The notes beneath the pieces are model-generated. The model was not told the origin of the DNA. It ran no database searches and saw only the letters and a program-made list of their open reading frames with translations. A program made the position numbers and the translations under genes. A stretch of 30,388 nucleotides of DNA from JAJZMF01 sp035702845 (GTDB taxonomy: Bacteria; Actinomycetota; Acidimicrobiia; Acidimicrobiales; Palsa-688): contig DASSZK010000325.1 in NCBI GenBank assembly GCA_035702845.1, positions 1 through 30,388 on the forward strand. Direction: 5' to 3'. Positions within the stretch are counted from its first letter, which is position 1. Every line of letters starts with the position of its first letter. Positions 15,597 through 22,949 of this stretch are shown here, piece by piece.

Positions 15597-16244
15597 TCAG
15601 CGGGCAGCCTGGCTCTCGACCCCGGCGCTGGTCAGCGGGTTCTCCACGGGTGGCACGGCGCCGGCCAGCGAGCCGGCTACCAATGGCTCGGCGTCGTCCC
15701 TGGTCACGAACACAAGGCGGTTAAAAATGACGAATTTCGCCACCCAGATCACTCCCCAGGCAAACAACGATGCAGCCATGATGATGACCGAACGCTCCAG
15801 GCCGGTCACATGATGCGCGTGCAGCTCGCTGTCAGCGAGCGCCGTCGTACCCGTCGATGCGAGCAGCCCGGCGATCGTCAGCGACCAAAAAGGCACGACC
15901 TCTTTCCACAAGTGGCTCTTGCCATGCTTGCCCCAAGCCCACTTGCGGTTGAGCTCGTACGAAGCGGGGGTGGAAGCGGCGGCTCCAATGGCATTGGACG
16001 CGACCCCCGAGAGATGGAAAGCCAAGGTGCAGATGAGGATCGTCACCTGGCTGATACCGATGGCTACGGCCGAGACCATGGAGTAGCGGATGAACTTGTG
16101 CACTGCGCCAGTCCCCCGTGCCGGCGAGAGCAGCTTGTTGACCAGCGGCAACCCGAACAACCTCTCGACCGGGCCCGACCGGCGCACCCGGTCGAGAACG
16201 GTGGTGCGTTCGTGGCGAGGACGGGTCCCGGGCATCTGGTTCAT
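15597..16244 (-). CDS. GtrA-family membrane protein
   Basis: GtrA proteins are small polytopic membrane proteins thought to move undecaprenyl-linked sugars across the membrane or to assist such flipping. The 215-residue product has a basic cytoplasmic N-terminus (1-48), then the typical start VHKFIRYSMVSAVAIGISQV and four hydrophobic segments (about 50-70, 78-97, 117-136, 148-170). The family signature ASYELNRKWAWG lies between helices 2 and 3, and RLVFVTRDD follows the last helix. The C-terminal ~30 residues are low-complexity. It is the first gene of the minus-strand glycan cluster and divergent from proS with 140 bases between. ATG 16244 is the start; ATG 16235 is also possible. Confidence 0.9.
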   Translation of the reverse strand: MNQMPGTRPRHERTTVLDRVRRSGPVERLFGLPLVNKLLSPARGTGAVHKFIRYSMVSAVAIGISQVTILICTLAFHLSGVASNAIGAAASTPASYELNRKWAWGKHGKSHLWKEVVPFWSLTIAGLLASTGTTALADSELHAHHVTGLERSVIIMAASLFAWGVIWVAKFVIFNRLVFVTRDDAEPLVAGSLAGAVPPVENPLTSAGVESQAAR

Positions 16245-16306
16245 CGTACTTGTGGCCCTGGGCAGGCAGGGAACGGCTCAGGCTCTTTTCAGCCCCGGGG
16301 CAAGCG

Positions 16307-16339
16307 GGCACAGCCAAAGCGGCACAGCCAAAGCGGCAC
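16307..16339 (+). repeat. 14-bp tandem repeat between gtrA-like gene and proS
   Basis: GGCACAGCCAAAGC occurs at 16307-16320 and 16321-16334, followed by a partial third unit GGCAC (16335-16339). It lies in the divergent promoter region upstream of proS. Confidence 0.88.
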
Positions 16340-16369
16340 TCAGGCAGAGGCGGCGCCGGCCAGGGCGTC

Positions 16370-16375
16370 TAGCAT
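16370..16375 (+). promoter_or_regulatory. Candidate leaderless -10 box of proS (TAGCAT)
   Basis: TAGCAT ends nine bases before the proS ATG at 16385. No Shine-Dalgarno is visible in the gap. Confidence 0.4.
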
Positions 16376-16384
16376 TCGTGGCCT

Positions 16385-17788
16385 ATGGCCCTAACCTCCC
16401 AGACCGACGATTTCCCCCAGTGGTACCAGGACGTCCTGGCCAAAGCGGAGCTGGCCGAGGGCGGCCCGGTGCGCGGGACGATGGTCATAAGGCCGTACGG
16501 CTATTCGATCTGGGAGCGCATGCAGGCCGAGCTCGACGCCCGCATCAAAGACGCCGGAGCGCAGAACGCCTACTTCCCGTTGTTCATCCCGGAGAGCTAT
16601 TTCCGCCGGGAGGCCGAGCACGTCGAGGGCTTCAGCCCTGAGCTCGCCGTCGTCACCCATGGTGGGGGCAAGAAGCTGGAAGAACCCGTTGTTGTACGCC
16701 CGACCAGCGAGACGATCATCGACTCGTTCCTCGCCAAGTGGGTCCAGAGCTACCGGGACCTGCCCATGGCCGTCAACCAATGGGCCAACGTGGTGCGCTG
16801 GGAGCTCCGGCCCCGCCTGTTCCTGCGCACGACCGAGTTCTTGTGGCAGGAGGGCCACACGGCACATGCCAGCGCCGCCGATGCGCACGACTACGCCCTG
16901 CGCATCCTGCGCGAGGTCTACCAGGACTTCATGGTCCAGGTGCTGGCCATCCCGGTGCTCGTCGGGCGCAAGACGGACCGGGAGCGCTTCGCCGGCGCAA
17001 CGACGACGTGGTCCACCGAGGGCATGATGCGCGACGGCAAGGCCTTGCAGATGGGCACCAGCCACGAGCTGGGCCAGGGCTTCTCCAAGGTCTTCGGCAT
17101 CAGCTTCTCCGACGAGACCGGCCGCCAGGAGTTCGCCTGGCAGACATCGTGGGGTGCGTCGACACGCCTCATGGGGGCATTGATAATGGGCCACGGCGAC
17201 GATGCCGGCCTGCGTGTCCCTCCCCGCCTGGCTCCCGTGCAGGTCGTGGTGCTGGTGGTGAAGGAGGACACCGCCACCGTCGAGGCGGCGACCCGTTTGG
17301 TGGCCGAGCTCAAAGCCGCCGGTCACCGTGCGCAGCTCGACGCCCGCACCGACACCTCTTTTGGGCGCCGGGTCGTCGGCTGGGAGATCAAAGGTGTGCC
17401 CGTCCGGGTGGAAGTCGGCCCACGCGACCTCGCCAACGGGACCGTCGTCCTCGCACGAAGGGACAACGGCACAAAGGAGCCCGTGCGCCTCGACGAGGCC
17501 GGCGCCAAGGTCACCCGGCTCCTGGAGGAGATCCAGGCCGGCCTCCTCGACGAGGCCCGTGCGTACCGCGACGAGCACACAGTCGAGGTCTCGAGCCTGG
17601 ACGAAGCCGTAGAAGCGACAAAGTCGGGCTTCGCCCAGGTACCCGCCCACCTGGTCGCAGGCGACGGCGAGACCACGCTCAACGCCGCCGGGGTCACGGT
17701 CCGGGTACTGGTCCGCCCCGACGGGTCGCTGCCCGAGGCTGACCAGAACCTGGACGAACTGAGCGCAGTGGTGGCCCGCGCCTACTGA
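16385..17788 (+). CDS. proS: Prolyl-tRNA synthetase, archaeal/Thermus type
   Basis: ProRS charges tRNA-Pro with proline. The 467-residue protein is the short class-II form: motif 1 region VIRPYGYSIWERMQAELD, PTSETIIDSF, motif 2 WELRPRLFLRTTEFLWQEGHTAH, motif 3 region GASTRLMGALIMGHGDDAGLRVPP, then the anticodon-binding domain PVQVVVLVVKEDTATVE. It lacks the ~180-residue editing insert of the E. coli-type enzyme and ends in Ala-Tyr; a C-terminal Tyr is a known feature of the Thermus type. It stands alone, divergent from the glycan cluster. A duplicated 25-bp segment begins at its stop codon. Confidence 0.96.
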   Translation: MALTSQTDDFPQWYQDVLAKAELAEGGPVRGTMVIRPYGYSIWERMQAELDARIKDAGAQNAYFPLFIPESYFRREAEHVEGFSPELAVVTHGGGKKLEEPVVVRPTSETIIDSFLAKWVQSYRDLPMAVNQWANVVRWELRPRLFLRTTEFLWQEGHTAHASAADAHDYALRILREVYQDFMVQVLAIPVLVGRKTDRERFAGATTTWSTEGMMRDGKALQMGTSHELGQGFSKVFGISFSDETGRQEFAWQTSWGASTRLMGALIMGHGDDAGLRVPPRLAPVQVVVLVVKEDTATVEAATRLVAELKAAGHRAQLDARTDTSFGRRVVGWEIKGVPVRVEVGPRDLANGTVVLARRDNGTKEPVRLDEAGAKVTRLLEEIQAGLLDEARAYRDEHTVEVSSLDEAVEATKSGFAQVPAHLVAGDGETTLNAAGVTVRVLVRPDGSLPEADQNLDELSAVVARAY

Positions 17789-17836
17789 GCCGCGGTCATC
17801 GCCCAGCGCGCTGATCCGCGGTCATCGCCCAGCGCG
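17786..17836 (+). repeat. Period-26 duplication of the proS stop region
   Basis: A perfect 21-bp segment CCGCGGTCATCGCCCAGCGCG is found at 17790-17810 and 17816-17836. With the preceding TGAG and TGAT the two copies agree over 24 of 25 bases, and the first includes the proS TGA stop (17786-17788). Confidence 0.9.
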
Positions 17837-17863
17837 AGCCTCCGGCGCGCCAGGATGGGGCCC

Positions 17864-20227
17864 GTGACAAACGAACTAGTGAGCCGCCTAGGGCTCGACG
17901 CCAAATGCCGCCTCCTCGGCGGTAAGGACATGTGGTCCCTGTACGCCTTCCCCGAGATCGGGCTGCGCTCACTGGTCATGTCGGACGGGCCCATCGGGGT
18001 CCGTGGCGTGCGCTGGGACGCTTCGGACCCCTCGGTGGCCCTCCCGAGCCCAACCGCGCTTGCGGCGACGTGGTCACCGTCACTCGCCCGTCGAGCAGGG
18101 CGGCTGCTGGCCATGGAGGCAAGGCGCAAGGGGGTCGACCTCCTGCTCGCGCCCACCATCAACCTCCACCGCTCTCCACGCGGCGGCCGCCACTTCGAGT
18201 GTTATTCGGAGGACCCCTGGCTCACGGCAGTTATAGGAGCGGGTTACGTGGAAGGCGTCCAGAGCGGAGGAGTGGGCGCAACCGTGAAGCACTTCGTTGC
18301 CAATGACGCGGAGACGGACCGCTTCACGGTCAACAACATCATCAGCGAGCGGGCGTTGAGAGAGCTTTACCTTGCCCCGTTCGAGTACATCGTGAAAACG
18401 GCCCGCCCCTGGGCGATCATGGACGCCTACAACTCCGTAAACGGCCCGACGATGACCGAGCACGACAGGCTGAACAACGGCGTCCTGCGGGGCGAATGGG
18501 GTTTCGACGGCTGCCTCGTGTCGGACTGGACAGCGGCGCGCGACACGGGCGGCTGCATCAAAGGCGGCCTCGATATCGCAATGCCCGGCCCGGACACGGT
18601 GTACGGGGAAAAGCTCGCGGCCGCTGTGCGTTCTGGCGAAGTCGGCGAGCCAGTCGTCGACGCCGCAGTCGCCAATGTGCTGCGCCTGGCAGAACGGGTA
18701 GGCGCGTTTGGCGCGCCTGCGGCCCCCCCGCAGGAAAATGGCCGGGACGTGGCCCGCGAGGTGGCGGCGCGCAGCTTTGTCCTGCTGCGGAACGACGGCA
18801 TCCTGCCCTTGGCGCAGGGAGCCTCCATCGTCCTTATCGGCAAGGCGGCAGAGGAGGCCCGGGCACTCGGGGGCGGGTCCGCTCAGGTGTTCCCCCAGCA
18901 CGTCGTGTCGCCGCTCGAGGGCCTTGGTGCGGTCCTCCCCGAACTTACTTACGCGCCGGGGCCCGACCCCAACGAGGGGATGCCTATCGCCGGCCCAGGT
19001 TTCGACCTGCACGTGCGGGCCTTTGACGACGGAGGCAACTTGCTCGGTGAAAGGGCTATCCCCGAGGGCAACCTCCAATGGTTCCCCGGCGACGTCCCCG
19101 GAGATGCCCGCCCCGAGGACGTGCGGCGCATCGAGATGACCGGCACGTTCACACCGGCGGTGAGCGGCGCCCACAAGTTCGGCTCGAAGGGCGTCGGGCG
19201 CTTCGAGTTCTCTATTGCGGGCAAGGAACTTTTCAACGTCGATTACCCACCGGTGCCCGGCGACGAGTTTGCCGGTTTTTTTGGGCCACCCCGGCCCGAA
19301 GCAGAAATCGAACTGGGGCAAGGCGAGAGCGTACAGCTCCTGCTCAACTACATAGCCCCAACTGAGGGCCTCCCCATCTCGGGCGTCGGTTTCGGTCTCG
19401 GGCACGAAGCGCCGAGGCGCCCGGCCCAAGAACTCATAGAAGAGGCGGTTGCGGCGGCGTCGGCAGCCGATATCGCCGTTGTCGTGGTCGCCACAACCGA
19501 ACGGGTTGAAAGTGAAGGCTTCGACCGGCCCAACCTCCGCCTCCCCGGGGCACAGGACGAGCTGGTGGAGCGGGTGGCCGCTGTCAACCCTCGCACTGTG
19601 GTCGTGGTCAATGCCGGTTCCCCGGTCGAGATGCCGTGGCGCGACAAAGTCGCTGCCGTGCTGCTCACCTGGTTCCCCGGCCAGGAAGGCGGCGGCGCTC
19701 TGGCTGATGTGCTGACCGGTGCACGCGAGCCGGGTGGGCGACTGCCCACGACGTGGCCGGCGCGCTTAGAGGACGCACCGGTTACCGAGGTCACGCCGCA
19801 GGACGGCAAGCTCGTATACGAAGAAGACGTATTCATCGGTTACCGGGCATGGGACCGGTCCGGGCGTGAACCCGGCTTCTCCTTCGGCCACGGTCTCGGG
19901 TACACGTCGTGGGCCTACAGCTCGATCGAGGCGTCGGCGCAGCGGGCAGTTGTCCGGGTACAGAACACGGGTTCGCGACCGGGCCGCGAGGTCGTGCAGG
20001 TTTACCTGGCACCACAAGACGTCGGGGACCGGCCCAGCCGTTGGCTGGCCGGCTTCGCCGACGTCGAGCTTGGGCCCGGCGAGAGCGCCGATGTGGCCGT
20101 GGAGATCCCCGAGCGGACCTTCGAAATATGGCAGGACGGCAAGTGGGCGAGGATCGGCGGGCGCTACACCGTCCACGCCGGGCACAGCCTCGCCGACCTG
20201 CGCGTGAGTACAGAGCTGGAGATCTAA
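17864..20227 (+). CDS. GH3 beta-glucosidase-type glycoside hydrolase with PA14 insert
   Basis: GH3 enzymes release non-reducing-end beta-linked sugars by a two-step retaining mechanism. The 787-residue product has the N-terminal barrel with MSDGPIGVRG, LLLAPTINLHRSPRGGRHFECYSEDP, ATVKHFVAND and the nucleophile in LVSDW (Asp221). The second domain starts near residue 305 (ARSFVLLRNDGILPL), is interrupted by a PA14-like insert (about 365-510), and resumes with a likely acid/base Glu in TTERVESEGFDR. A C-terminal Fn3-like domain starts near 690. There is no signal peptide, so it probably acts on imported oligosaccharides. GTG 17864 was chosen because AGGA lies eight bases upstream; ATG 17855 has no such site. 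Confidence 0.93.
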   Translation: MTNELVSRLGLDAKCRLLGGKDMWSLYAFPEIGLRSLVMSDGPIGVRGVRWDASDPSVALPSPTALAATWSPSLARRAGRLLAMEARRKGVDLLLAPTINLHRSPRGGRHFECYSEDPWLTAVIGAGYVEGVQSGGVGATVKHFVANDAETDRFTVNNIISERALRELYLAPFEYIVKTARPWAIMDAYNSVNGPTMTEHDRLNNGVLRGEWGFDGCLVSDWTAARDTGGCIKGGLDIAMPGPDTVYGEKLAAAVRSGEVGEPVVDAAVANVLRLAERVGAFGAPAAPPQENGRDVAREVAARSFVLLRNDGILPLAQGASIVLIGKAAEEARALGGGSAQVFPQHVVSPLEGLGAVLPELTYAPGPDPNEGMPIAGPGFDLHVRAFDDGGNLLGERAIPEGNLQWFPGDVPGDARPEDVRRIEMTGTFTPAVSGAHKFGSKGVGRFEFSIAGKELFNVDYPPVPGDEFAGFFGPPRPEAEIELGQGESVQLLLNYIAPTEGLPISGVGFGLGHEAPRRPAQELIEEAVAAASAADIAVVVVATTERVESEGFDRPNLRLPGAQDELVERVAAVNPRTVVVVNAGSPVEMPWRDKVAAVLLTWFPGQEGGGALADVLTGAREPGGRLPTTWPARLEDAPVTEVTPQDGKLVYEEDVFIGYRAWDRSGREPGFSFGHGLGYTSWAYSSIEASAQRAVVRVQNTGSRPGREVVQVYLAPQDVGDRPSRWLAGFADVELGPGESADVAVEIPERTFEIWQDGKWARIGGRYTVHAGHSLADLRVSTELEI

Positions 20228-20235
20228 CGGCGGCT

Positions 20236-21102
20236 CTATAAGCCCGACGCTGATCCTTGCGCAGTGGCCCCTGCCAGCAGTGCCTCGACAAAGGGGCCGC
20301 CGCCCCGCACGCTCAGGACCTCCGTCCTGTGCACGATGTCGGGGGCCTTTAGCGGCACGGCGACGACGCCGGGGTGGCGGGCCCCCGCCCAGGCAGGGAC
20401 CAATGCGGCCCCCAACCCGTTGGCAACGAGCTCCAGGAGGCTGTTGAGGTCGCTCCCGGCGTACACGACCGGGCTACGCCAACGCTGGGGCGCGAGCAGG
20501 TCGGGCGCGACCACCCACGGGGCATCGGCGAGGCTCGCCAGGGCCACGCTCTTGGCCCGCGCCAGGGGATGCCCGGCGGCGAGCACCACGGTCAAGGGGC
20601 AGACCTCGACCCGCCGGGGCGTCATCAGCCCGGCATCAGCGAAATAAAGGGGCTCGTCGGGGCCGGTGATCCCGTCCACGACGGCGGCGTCGACGGTGCA
20701 TTCGGCGACGGCTCGGACCGCGGCGCCCGGCGCGAGATGGGACAGGCTCACCTCCAGCTCGGGCTGGGTCGAGCGCAGCCGCCGCAGTGCACCGGCAACG
20801 AGATGAGGCGAAGCGAACGGGGACGCCGCCACTCTGACTTGCGCCGGGCCGGCAAGCTGCGCCAACTCGGTCCGGGCCACGTCCAGGCGCAGCAGGACGT
20901 GGGCGGCGTGCTCGGCCAACCTGGCTCCCGCGGCGGTCGGGCGGACAGGTCGGCGCTCCACCAGCTTCTGGCCCAGCTCGGCTTCCAGCGCAGCAACCTG
21001 CTGGGAAACGGCGGACTGAGTGAAGCCGAGGCGGTGCGCTGCCTCGGTAAAAGAACGAGCCTCGACCACCGCCATGAGCGCCTTCAGGTCTCTCAGTTCC
21101 AT
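20236..21102 (-). CDS. LysR-family transcriptional regulator
   Basis: The 288-residue protein has the LysR helix-turn-helix at residues 3-60 (LKALMAVVEARSFTEAAHRLGFTQSAVSQQVAALE, shown in part) and a periplasmic-binding-like effector domain from ~85 (VRVAASPFASPHLVAGAL through LVANGLGAALVPAWA). It is convergent with the GH3 gene and divergent from the amidotransferase-like gene, so either neighbour could be its target; the divergent one is the usual arrangement. The effector is unknown. ATG 21102 has a CATACT box seven bases upstream and a palindrome behind it. Confidence 0.94.
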   Translation of the reverse strand: MELRDLKALMAVVEARSFTEAAHRLGFTQSAVSQQVAALEAELGQKLVERRPVRPTAAGARLAEHAAHVLLRLDVARTELAQLAGPAQVRVAASPFASPHLVAGALRRLRSTQPELEVSLSHLAPGAAVRAVAECTVDAAVVDGITGPDEPLYFADAGLMTPRRVEVCPLTVVLAAGHPLARAKSVALASLADAPWVVAPDLLAPQRWRSPVVYAGSDLNSLLELVANGLGAALVPAWAGARHPGVVAVPLKAPDIVHRTEVLSVRGGGPFVEALLAGATAQGSASGL

Positions 21103-21109
21103 GGGACCG

Positions 21110-21126
21110 AGTATGCTTCATAAGCA
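21110..21126 (-). promoter_or_regulatory. LysR-type T-N11-A palindrome over its own -10 region
   Basis: TGCTTCATAAGCA (21114-21126) is a dyad with 5-bp arms, starts with T and ends with A at the T-N11-A spacing known for LysR sites. It abuts the minus-strand box CATACT (21115 down to 21110), seven bases before the LysR start. Autorepression is a reasonable inference. Confidence 0.45.
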
Positions 21127-21191
21127 AACCTGATGTAGAGATGCCGGAATATCGTTGGACTTACTGTGGGCCACTGGGTGACGATGGCACA

Positions 21192-21905
21192 ATGACAACT
21201 CCACCCCGCCTAGCCCTCGTCGGAGACCGCTCCCGCTCGATCAAAGCTCACACCGTGATCCCCGAGGTGGTCGACTTCCTCAACCGGGCCCCCGCCGACC
21301 CGGTAGAGATTTACTGGCTCGAAAGCAGCGAGATTTCGGGCACTGAGGATCTACAAGGTTTCGCGGGCGCGTGGGTCGTGCCCGGCAGCCCTTACCGCAG
21401 CAGCGAGGGCGTCCTTGCCGCCGTCCAGGCGGCCCGGGAGGGAGGCGTCCCTTTCCTTGGCACTTGCGGCGGCTTTCAGCACCTGCTCCTCGAGTACGCC
21501 CGCAATGTCTGCGGCATCACCTCCGCCACCCACGGAGAGGTGCAACCAGGCGACCCGACCAATCTGATAATCCCCTTGAGCTGCTCCCTGCTCGGCGAGG
21601 AAGGTACCGTCCACATAGAGCCCGGCACGGTCGCCGCCTCGGCAATGGGAGCGGGCCGGCGGACCGAGCGCTACTTCTGCCGGTTTGGGCTCGCCGAGCA
21701 GTACGAGCCCATGCTTAGCGCCAAAGGCCTCGTTGTCAGTGGCCGCGACTCAAATGGCGAAGCCCGGGTGGCCGAGCTGCCCGGCCACCCCTTCTTCGTG
21801 GGCGCCCTGTTCCAGCCCGAGCTCTCTTCCGGGAACGGGTGGGCGCACCCGCTCATCGCCGCCTTCGTCACGGCCGTGCGCGCTGCCGCCGTCGCCCGCG
21901 TTTGA
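21192..21905 (+). CDS. CTP synthase C-terminal-like class I amidotransferase homologue (His to Gln)
   Basis: The 237-residue protein resembles the isolated glutamine amidotransferase half of CTP synthase, without the synthase half. The nucleophile elbow is FLGTCGGFQHLLLEYARN (Cys92). The terminal block FFVGALFQPELSSGNGWAHPLIAAF matches CTP synthase FHPE...HPLF, but the catalytic His is Gln208, with Glu210 kept. Glutamine hydrolysis is therefore doubtful; the protein may use another substrate or act as a binding protein. It matches what I recall as the CTP-synthase-C-terminal-related family. ATG 21192 was preferred to ATG 21141 because the conserved part begins at RLALVGDRS. A possible -10 box TACTGT is at 21162-21167. 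Confidence 0.82.
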   Translation: MTTPPRLALVGDRSRSIKAHTVIPEVVDFLNRAPADPVEIYWLESSEISGTEDLQGFAGAWVVPGSPYRSSEGVLAAVQAAREGGVPFLGTCGGFQHLLLEYARNVCGITSATHGEVQPGDPTNLIIPLSCSLLGEEGTVHIEPGTVAASAMGAGRRTERYFCRFGLAEQYEPMLSAKGLVVSGRDSNGEARVAELPGHPFFVGALFQPELSSGNGWAHPLIAAFVTAVRAAAVARV

Positions 21906-21963
21906 ACCAGGGGCACTAGGAACAATCCGGGGCCGTCCGGTGTTGCACGCCGTGGGAGGGTAC

Positions 21964-22251
21964 ATGACCGACTACCGCGGAGATTGCGAGCACGTCGCAC
22001 CGGACCGCCTACCGGTCACCCCGGTGGCCTGCGAAGACTGCCTCCGCGAGGGCACCCGCTGGGTCCATCTGCGTATGTGCCTCGATTGCGGGCACGTCGG
22101 CTGCTGCGACAGCTCCGTCGGGCGCCACGCCACCCGGCACTGGCATGAAACCGCCCATCCTGTTATGCGGTCCGTCGAGCCGGGCGAGACGTGGGGCTGG
22201 TGCTACATAGACGAGATAACGCTGCGTCCAGTCCCGGCGCGCGAGCGCTAA
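21964..22251 (+). CDS. UBP-type zinc finger protein
   Basis: This 95-residue protein is almost entirely a ZnF-UBP domain, a fold that in eukaryotic deubiquitinases and HDAC6 binds the ubiquitin C-terminal Gly-Gly. Ligand candidates in order are Cys8, His10, Cys23/Cys26 (CEDC), Cys39/Cys42 (CLDC), Cys47, His55, His59 and His65, with Trp residues at 33, 60, 77 and 79. Such small standalone copies are common in actinobacteria, and their partner is not established. It starts 58 bases after the amidotransferase-like gene, with GGGAGG (21954-21959) upstream of ATG 21964, so the two may be co-transcribed. Confidence 0.88.
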   Translation: MTDYRGDCEHVAPDRLPVTPVACEDCLREGTRWVHLRMCLDCGHVGCCDSSVGRHATRHWHETAHPVMRSVEPGETWGWCYIDEITLRPVPARER

Positions 22252-22275
22252 GGCACCCCCTAGGGCCGCCACTCC

Positions 22276-22935
22276 TCAAGCAGCAGGTCTAGCCTGCTCG
22301 CGCTCGTCCAGGAAAGCCCACCAGGCCTGGGCCGCACGGCGCACCGACGGCGCCAACAGTTCGGGCGCAACGCCCGTAGATGCGAGCGCCTCCAGCGCCC
22401 ATTCGGCGTGGGTGACGTCAGCCTTGGCATGATGTGCCCAAAACGAGACGCCGTGCTCGTCCAGGCCGTAATTGTTTCGCAGGCCCTCGGCCTTCGTCGC
22501 GGCGACCTCGGCCGATTGGCATTCATAGGCAGCGAAGGCGGCTAAGCCCTGTGCGGCGCCCTCCGCCAGCGACTCTTTGTAAAGAGCGATGAGGGCATTC
22601 ATGGCAGGCGAGGGCGCAGCGTCGGGAGCACCGACCGCGCCGGCAAAACGCTCCAGAAGCTCAACGTGAGGGATCGGATCGCCGAGCTCGTCAGCCAAGT
22701 TGGCGGCGACCATTTCCCGGGCGCCCCCCGGAGGCAACGACTCGGCCAGCGCGCCCAGGAACTCCGGGAGGAACCTCTCGAAGTGGCGGTACTGGGCGGC
22801 ATAAGCACTCAGTTCGCCCACGCCCACCTCACCTTTTTCCCAGCGTTGGTAAAAGGGGTGGCTTAACAGCCTTTTCCCGTCTAGGGCGGACCGGGCCATG
22901 GACGCAGCGCTTGAACTGTTCATGGCCGGCAGCAT
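22276..22935 (-). CDS. CADD-like haem-oxygenase-fold diiron protein, probable p-aminobenzoate synthase
   Basis: The 219-residue helical protein belongs to the TenA/PqqC-like haem-oxygenase-fold group. Its metal-ligand pattern matches Chlamydia CADD (CT610): Glu83, His90, Glu138, His169, Asp173 and His176 keep the spacing within each ligand segment of the CADD ligands Glu81, His88, Glu142, His174, Asp178 and His181 as I recall them. CADD makes p-aminobenzoate from its own residues; the implicated Tyr27, Tyr141 and Lys152 correspond to Tyr29 (HPFYQRW), Tyr137 (AYE) and Lys148 here. A folate-precursor role is thus a strong inference. ATG 22935 has GAAGG six bases upstream and lies 14 bases after the GNAT gene. 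Confidence 0.82.
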   Translation of the reverse strand: MLPAMNSSSAASMARSALDGKRLLSHPFYQRWEKGEVGVGELSAYAAQYRHFERFLPEFLGALAESLPPGGAREMVAANLADELGDPIPHVELLERFAGAVGAPDAAPSPAMNALIALYKESLAEGAAQGLAAFAAYECQSAEVAATKAEGLRNNYGLDEHGVSFWAHHAKADVTHAEWALEALASTGVAPELLAPSVRRAAQAWWAFLDEREQARPAA

Positions 22936-22949
22936 ACGCGCCCTTCAGG

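Noticed and set aside
16391..17650. A 419-codon frame antisense to proS
   Set aside because: It is fully covered by proS, whose motifs are clear, and the antisense product has no recognisable domain.
18080..19429. A 449-codon frame antisense to the GH3 gene
   Set aside because: Shadow of a well-supported glycoside hydrolase; no start signals or domain features.
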